A stretch of DNA of 64,000 nucleotides from Pseudomonas cremoris (GTDB lineage Bacteria; Pseudomonadota; Gammaproteobacteria; Pseudomonadales; Pseudomonadaceae): assembly GCF_014230465.1 (NCBI RefSeq), contig NZ_JAAXCY010000018.1:52591-116590 (forward strand). Direction: 5' to 3'. The notes beneath the pieces are model-generated. The model worked only from the letters and a program-made list of their open reading frames with translations, was not told where the DNA came from and did not search any database. Each line of letters begins with the position of its first letter. Position 1 is the first letter of the stretch. Positions 1-9,628 of the stretch are shown one piece after another. The position numbers and the translations under genes were made by a program.

Positions 1-169
1 GCTGTACCGCTTGCTGGCGGGTGAGGGCGCTGAGTTTCCGGGCGATATCACCTGGAACTTCGAAAAATTCCTGCTGGGCAAGGATGGACGAGTGCTGGCG
101 CGCTTCTCGCCACGTACCGCTCCGGATGATCCCTCCATCGTCCAAGCCATCGAAAAAGCCCTGAGCTAA
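1..169 (+). CDS. Glutathione peroxidase, C-terminal end (partial)
   Basis: The window opens inside a reading frame that ends at the TAA at 167-169. The 55 visible residues contain ITWNFEKFLLGKDGRVLARF followed by SP and a short helix. This resembles the conserved C-terminus of glutathione peroxidase/BtuE-type thiol peroxidases, where the W-N-F-x-K-F-L stretch carries the catalytic Trp and Asn neighbours. Such enzymes reduce hydrogen peroxide and organic peroxides with thiol donors. The N-terminal two thirds, including the catalytic Cys, lies outside the window, so intactness cannot be judged. Confidence 0.8.
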   Translation, partial: LYRLLAGEGAEFPGDITWNFEKFLLGKDGRVLARFSPRTAPDDPSIVQAIEKALS

Positions 170-185
170 ACATCGCTTCTTTTCT

Positions 186-240
186 GATCGTTCCCACGCG
201 CCGCGTGGGAACGCTTCCCAGGACGCTCCGCGTCCGGCTT
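186..240. repeat. Double-hairpin intergenic repeat
   Basis: Two adjacent perfect inverted repeats lie between the glutathione peroxidase and the next gene: GTTCCCACGC/GCGTGGGAAC (190-199 and 203-212) and GGACGC/GCGTCC (221-235). Paired palindromes of this style are common dispersed intergenic elements in Pseudomonas. It may also act as a transcription terminator for the upstream gene. Confidence 0.6.
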
Positions 241-333
241 TTGCACCTTAATCACCCAGATCAATAGTGCTACTCAACACGTTGCACTCTCCATATTATC
301 CACATCATAAATCCCTCTGACGTGGAGTGCCCC

Positions 334-1437
334 ATGCCTGTCCAAGCCTTGTTCAAACCGTTCCAGCTCGGTGCATTGCAATTGTCTACCCGCGTAGTCA
401 TGGCGCCCATGACCCGCTCGTTCTCTCCAGGTGGCGTACCCAACTCCAAAGTTATCGAGTACTACCGCCGCCGCGCTGCCGCCGGTGTAGGGCTGATCAT
501 CACCGAGGGCACTGTGGTCGGCCACCAAGCCTCCAACGGCTACCCCAACGTTCCGCATTTCTACGGAGAAGCGGCGTTGGCTGGCTGGAAGAAAGTCGTC
601 GACGCAGTGCACGCCGAAGGCGGCAAAATCGTTCCGCAACTGTGGCACGTGGGCAGCGTGCGCCGTATCGGTACTGAGCCTGACGCCAGCGTGCCGGCCT
701 ACGGCCCGATGGAAAAACTCAAGGACGGCAACGTGGTCGTCCATGGCATGACCCAGCAAGACATCAAAGACGTGATCAACGCCTTCGCCCAGGCTGCCAA
801 GGATGCCCAGAGCATCGGCATGGACGGTGTGGAGATTCACGGCGCCCACGGCTACCTGGTGGACCAGTTCTTCTGGAAAGGCAGCAACCAGCGCACCGAC
901 GAGTACGGCGGCAGCTTGGCCAACCGTTCGCGCTTTGCCATCGAGCTGATCCAGGCGACCCGCGCAGCGGTAGGCCCAGACTTTCCGATCATCTTCCGTT
1001 TCTCGCAGTGGAAGCAGCAGGACTACACCGCCCGCCTGGTACAAACCCCTGAGGCGCTGGGTGAATTCCTCAAGCCGTTGTCTGACGCTGGCGTGGACAT
1101 TTTCCACTGCTCCACCCGTCGCTTCTGGGAGCCGGAATTCGAAGGTTCCGACCTCAACCTCGCCGGCTGGACCCGCCAACTCACCGGCAAACCGACCATC
1201 ACCGTTGGCAGCGTCGGACTGGACGGCGAGTTCCTGCAATTTATGGTCAACACTGACAAAGTCGCTCAGCCAGCCAGCCTGGAAAAACTGCTGGAGCGCC
1301 TGAACAACGACGAGTTCGACCTGGTTGCCGTGGGTCGTGCACTGCTGGTGGACCCGGATTGGGCAGTCAAAGTGCGCGAAGGGCGCGAGAGCGACATTTT
1401 GCCGTTCAGTCGTGAGGCGTTGACGACCCTGGTGTGA
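334..1437 (+). CDS. NADH:flavin oxidoreductase, Old Yellow Enzyme family
   Basis: A 367-residue FMN-dependent ene-reductase/alkene reductase. Family marks are the N-terminal PFQLGALQLSTRVVMAPMTR, the DGVEIHGAHGYLVDQFFW barrel segment and the YGGSLANRSRFAIE signature, with VAVGRALLVDPDW near the C-terminus. The ATG at 334 is preferred over the in-frame GTG at 322 because GGAG (324-327) is well spaced before it. These enzymes reduce activated C=C bonds or nitro groups with NAD(P)H; the natural substrate is usually unknown. The 3' end overlaps the convergent glycosyltransferase by about 30 bp. Confidence 0.9.
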   Translation: MPVQALFKPFQLGALQLSTRVVMAPMTRSFSPGGVPNSKVIEYYRRRAAAGVGLIITEGTVVGHQASNGYPNVPHFYGEAALAGWKKVVDAVHAEGGKIVPQLWHVGSVRRIGTEPDASVPAYGPMEKLKDGNVVVHGMTQQDIKDVINAFAQAAKDAQSIGMDGVEIHGAHGYLVDQFFWKGSNQRTDEYGGSLANRSRFAIELIQATRAAVGPDFPIIFRFSQWKQQDYTARLVQTPEALGEFLKPLSDAGVDIFHCSTRRFWEPEFEGSDLNLAGWTRQLTGKPTITVGSVGLDGEFLQFMVNTDKVAQPASLEKLLERLNNDEFDLVAVGRALLVDPDWAVKVREGRESDILPFSREALTTLV

Positions 1438-2608
1438 TGGGCGAGAGGACGGGCAGTGGATGCCCGTCCTTGCACACGCCCCGCAACTGGCGTTCAAACT
1501 GCTCGATAATCGCCGGCCAGCCCTGGCGGCTGGCATGCTGGCGCGCGTTCAGGCGCATGCGGCGCAAGCTTTCGGCGTCCTCTAGCAACCAATTGGCGGC
1601 ATCACAAAAAGCGTCCTCATCACCCGGCATTGCCAGCACACCGTTGTAACCGTGGCGAATATGCTGGGTCGCAGCGGCCTGGTCATAGGCCACCACGCCC
1701 AACCCTGACGCCATCGCTTCCAGCACCACGTTGCCGAAGGTTTCGGTGAGGCTGGGGAATAAAAATACATCGCCCGATGCGTAATGCCGTGCCAGTTCTT
1801 CACCGCGCAAGGTGCCGCAGAAGATCGCCTCTGGCAGCTCCTTTTCCAACGTTGCCCGTTGCGGGCCGTCGCCGACGATGATCAGTTTCATCTGGCGCAA
1901 TGGATAGGTGTCCTGCAGCGTCTCGAAGCAGCGCTTGAGCAAACCGAGGTTCTTTTCCTGCGCCAATCGGCCCACGTAAAGCACCGCGGTTTGCCCACTG
2001 TTCAAAGCCCAGCTTTCGCGCAGCGCGTTATCGCGTTTTGCCGGATGGAACAATTGACTGTCCACCCCGCGCGCCAACATCCCCAGGCGCTCGAAATGTC
2101 GTCGCTCCAGTTCCAGGCGCTGGCTGGCACTGGGCACCAGGGTCAAGGTCGAACGGTTGTGGAACCAGCGCAGATAGTGAGTGACCATCCGGCTCAGCAT
2201 GCTCAAGCCGTATTGGTTCGAATACTGCTGGAAGTTGGTGTGAAAGCCGCTGACCACGCTGATTCCCAGGCGGCGGGCTGCACGCAATGCCGATAGCCCC
2301 AGAGGGCCCTCTGTCGCGATGTACAGCACGTCCGGACGCTGACGGGTCCAGCGCCGCAGCAGTTTATGCATCGACGATTGTCCCCATTGCAGGCCCGGGT
2401 AACCCGGTAGAGGCCAGCCACGGCATAGCAGCAACTCGTCGTCACTGGGGCGACTCTGGTCGCTGCCCTGTCGCGGGCGCACCAGCTCGACCTGATGGCC
2501 GCGTGCGCGTAACCCCTCGCACAGACGGCCAAGGGTATTGGCCACCCCGTTGATCTCCGGCGGGAAGGTTTCGGTAATCAGAGTGATGTGAAGCGAGGCT
2601 GTCGTCAT
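1406..2608 (-). CDS. Glycosyltransferase, GT4-type
   Basis: A 400-residue GT-B fold glycosyltransferase. The N-terminal acceptor domain begins ITLITETFPPEINGVANTLG. The C-terminal nucleotide-sugar domain has VLYVGRLAQEKNLGLL and FPSLTETFGNVVLEAMASG, the E-x7-E motif of retaining GT4 enzymes. It resembles GDP-mannose-dependent mannosyltransferases acting on lipids or polysaccharides, but donor and acceptor cannot be read from sequence. An alternative in-frame ATG lies at 2641; neither start has a clear ribosome site, and 2608 sits closer to the conserved domain. It is convergent with the OYE gene. Confidence 0.85.
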   Translation of the reverse strand: MTTASLHITLITETFPPEINGVANTLGRLCEGLRARGHQVELVRPRQGSDQSRPSDDELLLCRGWPLPGYPGLQWGQSSMHKLLRRWTRQRPDVLYIATEGPLGLSALRAARRLGISVVSGFHTNFQQYSNQYGLSMLSRMVTHYLRWFHNRSTLTLVPSASQRLELERRHFERLGMLARGVDSQLFHPAKRDNALRESWALNSGQTAVLYVGRLAQEKNLGLLKRCFETLQDTYPLRQMKLIIVGDGPQRATLEKELPEAIFCGTLRGEELARHYASGDVFLFPSLTETFGNVVLEAMASGLGVVAYDQAAATQHIRHGYNGVLAMPGDEDAFCDAANWLLEDAESLRRMRLNARQHASRQGWPAIIEQFERQLRGVCKDGHPLPVLSPITPGSSTPHD

Positions 2609-2662
2609 GACCCACAGTGTCACCGTGGGCCATGTCGTCATTGTGTCATTGGGATGATGGAT

Positions 2663-3427
2663 TTATGACTTGGCTACATTCTGCCGTGCCATCGCCTCGG
2701 CGCCTTGCTCACGCACCCAGAACAACGTCGCCCCGGCCACTGCCGCCGGCATCATCAGCAGGTTGAGCACCGGCACCAGCAACACCAGGTAAACGATGCC
2801 GCCGAAGCTCATGCTCTGCCAGCGTTTCTGGCGCAGCCAGGCGAGCATTTCGTTCCAGCCCAGCTTGTGGTTGTCCGCCGGGTAGTCGATGTATTGGATA
2901 GCCATCATCCAAACGCCAAATAGCAGCCACAACGGCGCTGCGACCAGGTTGACCACCGGAATGAACGACAGGATAAACAGGCCGATGGCCCGGGGCAGGA
3001 AGTAGCCCAGCTTGCGCATTTCGCGCGCCAGGGTACGCGGCACCATGGCAATCAGCTCGCCCCAGCTGAAAGCCGGGAAGTCATCGGTGCCTCGCACCAC
3101 CACTTCGACTTTCTCCGAGAGAAAGCCGTTGAACGGTGCGGCGATGATGTTGGCAAGCATGGTGAAGGTGAAAAAAACCATCAGCACCACCAGCACCACG
3201 AACAACGGCCACAGCAGGTAATTCAAAAAGCTCAGCCAACTCGGCAACGTCGGCATCAGGGTATCGACCCACAGGCTGAACTGATGGCCGGCGAAATAGA
3301 TCAAGCCGACGAACAGCACCAAGTTGATCGCCAGCGGCAGCAACACAAACAGCCGCAAGCCTGGGCTCAACACCAGTTTGAGGCCTTCACGCAGATATTG
3401 CGGGCCGGAAAGAGCAGGGGCGGGCAT
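2663..3427 (-). CDS. cysZ: CysZ-family sulfate transporter (EI24 domain)
   Basis: A 254-residue integral membrane protein, matching the usual CysZ length. It has several hydrophobic segments: [20 protein letters not shown], a long one around [20 protein letters not shown], and later [20 protein letters not shown]. The [20 protein letters not shown] segment is typical of the EI24/CysZ family, which carries sulfate inward for cysteine synthesis. The start at 3427 was chosen because GGAG lies upstream and the 40 residues before it look non-coding. It lies divergently upstream of trxB. Confidence 0.88.
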   Translation of the reverse strand: MPAPALSGPQYLREGLKLVLSPGLRLFVLLPLAINLVLFVGLIYFAGHQFSLWVDTLMPTLPSWLSFLNYLLWPLFVVLVVLMVFFTFTMLANIIAAPFNGFLSEKVEVVVRGTDDFPAFSWGELIAMVPRTLAREMRKLGYFLPRAIGLFILSFIPVVNLVAAPLWLLFGVWMMAIQYIDYPADNHKLGWNEMLAWLRQKRWQSMSFGGIVYLVLLVPVLNLLMMPAAVAGATLFWVREQGAEAMARQNVAKS

Positions 3428-3706
3428 GGAAAACTCCGAGCAAAGGGGCGAACGCGCCGACCTTACCGGCTTTGCCACACAGGCGAAAGCGGCGACATCA
3501 GCTGTAACAAACGCGTCGATCAACCGACTCGACTGCATAGAGACCACCTATGAGCTGGATTGTTATTCCGTATTTCCTTAATCTTGCCCCCCTCTATACG
3601 CTGCACCCATTATTTTTCAGGACGTGCGAGTTCAAGCCTTCCCCAAGTGCTTCGCGGTCCTTTTTTATTCCAGCCGCCTTGTTGTCCGGGTGGTCGATAG
3701 GAGTGA

Positions 3707-4672
<966 letters not shown>

Positions 4673-4683
4673 ACCTGTTGAAC

Positions 4684-4713
4684 TAAAAAAACCGGCGAAA
4701 GCCGGTTTTTTTA
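4684..4713 (+). terminator. Rho-independent terminator of trxB
   Basis: The inverted repeat AACCGGC-GAAA-GCCGGTT with a run of T after the stem starts about 12 bp after the trxB stop codon. Confidence 0.9.
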
Positions 4714-4743
4714 TGCCCACGGTTCCAGCAACACCGCAGAACA

Positions 4744-4838
4744 AATGTGGGAGCGGGCTTGCTCGCGAAAGCGGTGGTTCAGTCGCCCAATTCATTGACT
4801 GACACACCGCTTTCGCGAGCAAGCCCGCTCCCACATTT
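4744..4838. repeat. REPIN (paired REP palindromes)
   Basis: AATGTGGGAGCGGGCTTGCT is followed by CGCGAAAGCGGTG. The reverse complement of the same unit lies about 40 bp on, so two REP units face each other across a spacer. This is the classic Pseudomonas REPIN. Closely similar copies occur at 14564, 19408 and 50849 in this window. Confidence 0.9.
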
Positions 4839-4853
4839 TGATTTAGGTTCGAC

Positions 4854-5195
4854 TTAAGACTTGCGGGTCAGGGGTTGTGCCGTGAACTTCACCCCGGCCA
4901 GACCATGCGCAATCAACGCACGGATATTGCCATGGTCACTCCCCTCAGGCGTCGCCACCACCGAACGGTAATGCTCGCCAAACGCCAGCAACGCTTCCTG
5001 GTCAGTCAAGCCTTCCAGCAACGCCAAACCCAACGTCTTGCACGAGCCTTCATTCTGCCCGGCGGCGTTTTTCACGTCGCCATTGGTGAAGGCTTGCGGC
5101 TGGTAGTCGTAACCCTCTTCGACAAAGGCCAAAGTATCGTCAAAGAAGTGTTCGCCGCTTTCAAGGCTGGCACGCAGGGCATTCAAATTAGTCAT
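4854..5195 (-). CDS. HopJ-family protein
   Basis: A 113-residue protein matching the HopJ type III effector family: LNALRASLESGEHFFDDTLA, YDYQPQAFTNG and NEGSCKTLGLALLEGLT. Members are chromosomal housekeeping-like genes in many non-pathogenic Pseudomonas, so the effector name should not be taken as proof of secretion. The start at 5195 has AAAGGA upstream and overlaps the stop of the DUF1244 gene by 8 bp, so the two are translationally linked. Function unknown. Confidence 0.8.
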   Translation of the reverse strand: MTNLNALRASLESGEHFFDDTLAFVEEGYDYQPQAFTNGDVKNAAGQNEGSCKTLGLALLEGLTDQEALLAFGEHYRSVVATPEGSDHGNIRALIAHGLAGVKFTAQPLTRKS

Positions 5196-5484
5196 GGGTT
5201 TTTCCTTTGGCGAACGCCGCTTGTTGGTCGGCGCTGGCTTCTTTCTGGTAGTGGGCTTTCCACTCGGCGTACGGCATGCCGTACACCACTTCGCGGGCGT
5301 CATCGAGGCTCAGCTCGATATGGCGCTCATCGGCCTCGGCCTTGTACCACTTGGACAAGCAGTTACGGCAGAAACCGGAGAGGTTCATCAGGTCAATGTT
5401 CTGAACATCCTTGCGGCTGTCCAGGTGCGCCACCAGCCGGCGGAAGGCGGCGGCTTCGAGTTCGAGGCGTTGTTGGTCGTTCAT
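5188..5484 (-). CDS. DUF1244 domain protein
   Basis: A 98-residue protein with the DUF1244 signature NLSGFCRNCLSKWYKAEADE, including a CxxC pair, and YGMPYAEWKAHYQKEAS. No biochemical role is established for this small, widespread family; the paired cysteines could bind metal. The ATG at 5484 is preferred, with an in-frame GTG at 5493. It lies between folX and the HopJ-like gene on the same strand and probably belongs to the folM-folE-folX transcript. Confidence 0.85.
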   Translation of the reverse strand: MNDQQRLELEAAAFRRLVAHLDSRKDVQNIDLMNLSGFCRNCLSKWYKAEADERHIELSLDDAREVVYGMPYAEWKAHYQKEASADQQAAFAKGKTHD

Positions 5485-5507
5485 AGGGTTCACGCAAATC
5501 TCTAGAG

Positions 5508-5879
5508 TTAGCGGCTGGCCGCCAGGGTGATCGACACCGACTCGGCAAAGCGCAGCGCATGGGGCTTGTCCACTTCGACTTCGGCGTACAGCACCGATTC
5601 ATTGCCCATCACCAGGTCCAGCAGTTCCTGGGTCAGGCGCTCCAGCAGGGCAAAGCGGTTGCCCTCGACGTGAGCAATGATCGCCTTGGTGATGGTGCGG
5701 TAGTTCAGCGCGTGGTCGATGTCGTTGTCGCGCACGGCTTCCTGGGCGGCATACAGGATGGTCAGGTTGATCAGCACATCCTGCTTGTTGAGGATTTCGT
5801 CCTCATTGATGCCGATGTAGGTGCGCAGGCACAGGTCCTTGACCCGGATGCGCGCCATGCCTGGTTGAAGTTGTGGCAT
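5508..5879 (-). CDS. folX: Dihydroneopterin triphosphate 2'-epimerase
   Basis: A 123-residue member of the FolB/FolX family, with [20 protein letters not shown] at the start and a central [20 protein letters not shown] segment. FolX epimerises dihydroneopterin triphosphate to the monapterin isomer. Assignment to FolX rather than the aldolase FolB rests mainly on its position directly between folE and DUF1244 with folM in the same run. That set makes tetrahydromonapterin in Pseudomonas. The start at 5879 has GGAG upstream and lies 2 bp after the folE stop. Confidence 0.85.
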   Translation of the reverse strand: MPQLQPGMARIRVKDLCLRTYIGINEDEILNKQDVLINLTILYAAQEAVRDNDIDHALNYRTITKAIIAHVEGNRFALLERLTQELLDLVMGNESVLYAEVEVDKPHALRFAESVSITLAASR

Positions 5880-5881
5880 TG

Positions 5882-6442
5882 CTACTTGCTCCGTCCGATC
5901 AGTTGCAGGAACTCCATGCGCGTGGTGTTCGACTCGCGGAACGCGCCGAGCATCACCGAGGTGTTCATGGTTGAATTCTGTTTTTCCACGCCGCGCATCA
6001 TCATGCACATGTGCTTGGCTTCGATCACCACCGCCACACCGGCGGCCTGGGTCACAGACTGGATGGCGTCGGCGATTTGTCGCGTGAGGTTTTCCTGGAT
6101 CTGCAGGCGCCGCGCATACATGTCGACGATGCGCGCCAGTTTCGACAGGCCCAGCACCTTGCCGGTCGGAATATAGGCCACGTGGGCCTTGCCGATAAAG
6201 GGCAGCAGATGATGCTCACACAGCGAGTACAACTCGATGTCCTTGAGGATCACCATCTCGTCGTTATCGGAGGTGAACAGCGCGCCGTTGACGATTTCTT
6301 CCAGGTTCTGCTCGTAGCCGTGGCACAGGTACTGCATCGCCTTGGCGGCACGCTTAGGGGTGTCGAGCAGGCCTTCACGCTCCGGGTCTTCGCCCAGGCC
6401 TTTGAGAATCTCGCGGTAGTGTTGGGGCAGGGATAAGGTCAT
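5882..6442 (-). CDS. folE: GTP cyclohydrolase I
   Basis: A 186-residue FolE-type I enzyme converting GTP to 7,8-dihydroneopterin triphosphate. Visible are the zinc and active-site motif [40 protein letters not shown], the [12 protein letters not shown] segment and [17 protein letters not shown], which holds the second zinc Cys. It is followed 2 bp later by folX and preceded by folM on the same strand. This points to a monapterin (aromatic amino-acid hydroxylase cofactor) role beside or instead of folate supply. Confidence 0.95.
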   Translation of the reverse strand: MTLSLPQHYREILKGLGEDPEREGLLDTPKRAAKAMQYLCHGYEQNLEEIVNGALFTSDNDEMVILKDIELYSLCEHHLLPFIGKAHVAYIPTGKVLGLSKLARIVDMYARRLQIQENLTRQIADAIQSVTQAAGVAVVIEAKHMCMMMRGVEKQNSTMNTSVMLGAFRESNTTRMEFLQLIGRSK

Positions 6443-6462
6443 ACAACATCCTCACAAACGGC

Positions 6463-7173
6463 TTACTTGATATGCCGCCCGCCGTTGACGGTCAGGGTGG
6501 TACCAGTGACATAAGGGTTATCCAGCAGGTAACGCACGCTCTGGTAGATCACCTCGGGCCCGGGTTCGATGCCCAGTGCCGACTTGGCCAGCACCTTGGC
6601 GCGGTAGGCCGCGTCATCGCCTTCGTTGAACATCACCATTGCCGGGGCAATGCCGTTGACCTTGATCGACGGCGCGAACTGCGCGGCAAACGACAGCGTG
6701 AGGCTGTCGAGCCCGGCCTTGGTGGCGCAATAGGCGATGTGCTGGCGGCTACCCTTGCGCACCACGTCATCGCTGATGTGCACGATGTCGGCGGGTGTCG
6801 AGCGTTGCAGCAAGGGTGAACAATGCAGGTTGATCAAGTACGGCGCAAGCATGTGCACGCTGAACATGTCGGTAAACGCGCGGCTTTCTTCGCCAGGCGT
6901 TTCCGCGATCCAGGCCGAGGCGTTGTGGATGATTGCGCGCAGGCTTTGGGTGTGGGTGTTCAGCGTTGCGATAAACGCCAGGATGCCGGCCTCATTGGAG
7001 AAGTCGGCAAACACACTGATCGCCCCGCGTTCGCGCAGGGCTTGCACGCCGGGGCGTTCGCTGCGGTAGCTGAAAATCACCGAGTGGCCTTCGTCCAGCA
7101 AGCGCTGGGCGCAATGCAGGCCGACACGCTGGCCGGCGCCGGTGATCAGGATCGGGGCGTTCGTTGCAGTCAT
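6463..7173 (-). CDS. folM: Dihydromonapterin reductase
   Basis: A 236-residue short-chain dehydrogenase with the FolM-type N-terminus PILITGAGQRVGLHCAQRLL, where an Arg replaces the usual Gly-x-Gly pattern. It has IIHNASAWI and the catalytic YCATKAGLDSL (Tyr-x3-Lys). FolM reduces dihydromonapterin to tetrahydromonapterin with NADPH. The gene lies 20 bp upstream of folE and is the first of the leftward run folM-folE-folX-DUF1244-HopJ. Confidence 0.9.
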   Translation of the reverse strand: MTATNAPILITGAGQRVGLHCAQRLLDEGHSVIFSYRSERPGVQALRERGAISVFADFSNEAGILAFIATLNTHTQSLRAIIHNASAWIAETPGEESRAFTDMFSVHMLAPYLINLHCSPLLQRSTPADIVHISDDVVRKGSRQHIAYCATKAGLDSLTLSFAAQFAPSIKVNGIAPAMVMFNEGDDAAYRAKVLAKSALGIEPGPEVIYQSVRYLLDNPYVTGTTLTVNGGRHIK

Positions 7174-7229
7174 GGAGGGCTCGATTTGCTGGCAGGCTCA
7201 AATCATACCAGCGACCGGGCCCCCTGTAC

Positions 7230-7790
7230 TCACGCGGCGGCTTCGGTGGCCTTGCGCGGTGTGGGCGTGGGATGCAGCCAGTTGGCCAGCAGGTGGGTCG
7301 ACAGCGGAATGAACAGGTAAACCATCAGCGGCGTGAGGGCCAGGGTGCTGACGAACACACGAGGGAGCAGGTCCAACTCACTGAGCAACGGGCCCAGTAC
7401 AAAGTTGAAGATCAGCGACACCGGAAAAAACGCCAGCCAGATCGCCACGGCTTGTTTCCAGCGTGGCGGGCGTGCGCCGACTGCGCCGAACCAGCCATCA
7501 ATGCCACTCACGCGATGTTCCGAGGGGTTGGCAAACAGCTCGCTGCCACGGCTTAACCAGGCACTGCGCGAGGCGGAAAATTCCCAGGCATGCAGGGTCT
7601 TTTCATCGGCGAAGCGGAAAATGATCTGGAATTCATCATCATTGGGCGGCGGGGCGAGCACGCCGGACCCCAGGTAACCGGGGAAGTCAGTAGCCAATTG
7701 CTCGCCTTCGCGCAGCCAGGCCATCAATTCTTCGTAGCGACCCTTGGCCACGCGACGCGCAACCATCAGGGTGACGGGAGAGGTAGACAT
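7230..7790 (-). CDS. Antibiotic biosynthesis monooxygenase-like protein with C-terminal membrane segments
   Basis: A 186-residue protein. Residues about 5-95 form a ferredoxin-like ABM domain (VTLMVARRVAKGRYEELMAW, FQIIFRFADEKTLHAWEFS). The C-terminal third has two hydrophobic stretches, WKQAVAIWLAFFPVSLIFNF and FVSTLALTPLMVYLFIPLST, so the domain is membrane-tethered. The start at 7790 follows GGAG. It lies between folM and a divergent LitR-type regulator. Substrate unknown. Confidence 0.8.
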   Translation of the reverse strand: MSTSPVTLMVARRVAKGRYEELMAWLREGEQLATDFPGYLGSGVLAPPPNDDEFQIIFRFADEKTLHAWEFSASRSAWLSRGSELFANPSEHRVSGIDGWFGAVGARPPRWKQAVAIWLAFFPVSLIFNFVLGPLLSELDLLPRVFVSTLALTPLMVYLFIPLSTHLLANWLHPTPTPRKATEAAA

Positions 7791-8005
7791 TGTGTATCTC
7801 CGTATTTGTGGGTGCACTTGACCGGGTAGGCGGTGCACCAGGCATAGCGGCGGGTAGAGCTGCTACGCTTGAAAAAGCAGGCAAGGATTATTCCTGTTTT
7901 GCCAAAATACGCCAGACACTTCTGACGGACCGCCGAAAACCTTGAATCAGGTGCGCTAAACAGCGTTAAATGCGACCCTCCCTACATGGACGTTTGCGAC
8001 TCCAG

Positions 8006-8962
8006 ATGCCCGAAATCACTGCTCCTCTTCGCGAAACCGCATCCGCTATCCACGGCGATAGCGAGGTGTTGTTCCCGATTCGCGAAGTTGCGCGCATGAC
8101 AGGCGTGAACCCCGTCACACTGCGCGCTTGGGAACGGCGCTACGGTTTGATCCAGCCGGTTCGCACCGAAAGTGGGCATCGGCTGTACTCAAGCACTGAT
8201 ATCGACACCGTGCACCGCATCCTCGATTGGATCGAGCGCGGCGTTGCGGTGAGCAAAGTCGGCAGAATCCTTGCCCGTGACGCTCAGCACGCCGAAACCG
8301 CTGCGCTCGCAAGAGCAGACACCGAGGTGGACTGGAGCCAGTGGCAGAGCCAACTGCGCTCGGCCATCAGCACCTTCGACGACCGTCAACTCGACCGGCT
8401 CTACGGCCAGATCTTCTGCGCCTATCCCATCGACGTGGTGTTTGAAGATATTTTGATGCCGCTGTGGCAACAGTTGCTGCGTCATCAGGGCCACTTTGGC
8501 CAAGCCAGTGAATGGCTGTTCTACGACAACTTCCTGCGTTCACGCACTGCCCAACGCCTGCAACTGGCCTGTGCTGCGCCGGTGCCCAGGGTACTGCTGT
8601 CGGCCATTGCCGGAGAGTGCCGTGAGCTGGAACTACTGGTGGCCGGTGTGTTGATGTCGGGAGAGAAATACTCGGTCAAGGTGGTCGGTGTCGGCCAGCC
8701 TTTCGATGAACTGACGCTGGTGTGTGAAAAGACCCGCCCCCAAGCGCTGGTGCTTTTTTCCAACCGCTCCCCGAGTAGCGAGCTGCCGCTGCGGCTCCAG
8801 CGCCTGGCGCTGACGTTGGATTGTCCCTTGCTGCTGGCCGGCGATGCGTCAGACCTGATCCAGCCCGACTTGTCGGGTTCTTCCATCGGCTGCCTGGGCA
8901 ATGAAGGGCGCCTGATGCAGCGCCGCTTGCAGCAGTTTCTAAGTGGTCACCTGGACACCTGA
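8006..8962 (+). CDS. LitR/PplR-type MerR family regulator (class II, no B12 motif)
   Basis: About 318 residues. The N-terminal winged helix-turn-helix is clear: FPIREVARMTGVNPVTLRAW, ERRYGLIQP, then SGHRLYSSTDIDTVHRI. The rest has the layout of the LitR/CarH helical bundle plus Rossmann-like domain (WLFYDNFLRSRTAQRLQLAC, VLFSNRSPSSELPLRLQRLA). The Glu/His cobalamin-ligand motifs of B12-dependent CarH are not visible, which fits class II LitR (PplR of P. putida). A short LOV protein lies close by, as in the P. putida pplR/LOV pairs. The start is uncertain; an in-frame ATG also occurs at 7970. Confidence 0.82.
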   Translation: MPEITAPLRETASAIHGDSEVLFPIREVARMTGVNPVTLRAWERRYGLIQPVRTESGHRLYSSTDIDTVHRILDWIERGVAVSKVGRILARDAQHAETAALARADTEVDWSQWQSQLRSAISTFDDRQLDRLYGQIFCAYPIDVVFEDILMPLWQQLLRHQGHFGQASEWLFYDNFLRSRTAQRLQLACAAPVPRVLLSAIAGECRELELLVAGVLMSGEKYSVKVVGVGQPFDELTLVCEKTRPQALVLFSNRSPSSELPLRLQRLALTLDCPLLLAGDASDLIQPDLSGSSIGCLGNEGRLMQRRLQQFLSGHLDT

Positions 8963-8964
8963 TC

Positions 8965-9570
8965 TCAGGCGTGGACTTCGGGATGCACCAGGCGGTGCTG
9001 ATGCAGGATGAACTGGCGCAGGCGCTCGGTTTCGTCGGCATCCGCCTGGCTTAGCCGGTAGGCAAACAGCCCGCGCGCGGTTTCGCGCTCGAAGGTCCCG
9101 CGCAGCGCAATGCGCTCATAGCCCGAGGGACTGAACCACAGGGAGAAGGTTTTGGGCGGTTTGACCCGGCCACGTATCTCAACCAGCACACCCTTGAACG
9201 ACACTTCATGCACCCACAATGCGCTGGCGTGCCCCTTGATGTTTTCCAGCGCCACCGCTGCTTCCAGCGCCAGGCGCCACGGGCGAATCATGGGGCCGTC
9301 TTCGAAGATCGTCGGCACGCCCAGGCGCAGGTGCACCGCGTGAAACTCATCTTCCACCAAGTGCAGGGGGAAGGTGAGTTGCTGGTTGTCGAACTGCGCC
9401 TGGATCGTCACGTGGTCGTGGGCGGCCAGCCGAGTGAGCAAATCACGAATCTGTGCGCCGCCGTTGACGGTCAGGCTCGACGATGCGTCCCGCAGGTTGA
9501 GCTGCGGGTTGTGGTGCATCATCTGAATGAAATCCAGCTCGTCCTGCGTCAACAATGTGTCGCGTTGCAT
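8965..9570 (-). CDS. PilZ-like domain protein
   Basis: A 201-residue protein resembling YcgR/PilZ proteins. The N-terminal half is a beta-rich YcgR-N-like region (HDHVTIQAQFDNQQLTFPLH). The C-terminal half has RPWRLALEAAVALENIKGHA and HEVSFKGVLVEIRGRV, the latter like the D/N-x-S-x-x-G PilZ motif. The canonical RxxxR cyclic-di-GMP motif is not convincing, so nucleotide binding is doubtful. It is convergent with the MerR gene (2 bp gap) and lies 58 bp downstream of the LOV gene on the same strand, probably cotranscribed with it. Confidence 0.65.
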   Translation of the reverse strand: MQRDTLLTQDELDFIQMMHHNPQLNLRDASSSLTVNGGAQIRDLLTRLAAHDHVTIQAQFDNQQLTFPLHLVEDEFHAVHLRLGVPTIFEDGPMIRPWRLALEAAVALENIKGHASALWVHEVSFKGVLVEIRGRVKPPKTFSLWFSPSGYERIALRGTFERETARGLFAYRLSQADADETERLRQFILHQHRLVHPEVHA

Positions 9571-9628
9571 GGGGCTTGCTCAAGGGCTAGGTGTTAAAAC
9601 GCCATTATCCTCTTAATGACCGTTTTTT

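Noticed and set aside
274..1536. A 420-codon leftward frame opposite the OYE gene
   Set aside because: It lies antisense to a gene with clear OYE motifs, has no recognisable domain and reflects GC-rich codon shadowing.
4744..4838. REPIN read as a CRISPR repeat pair
   Set aside because: The two units are inverted, not direct, repeats, with no array of regular spacers and no cas genes.
4854..5195. Type III secretion effector interpretation of the HopJ-like gene
   Set aside because: No secretion genes or hrp-type promoter nearby; it sits in a metabolic operon, and HopJ homologues are common housekeeping genes.
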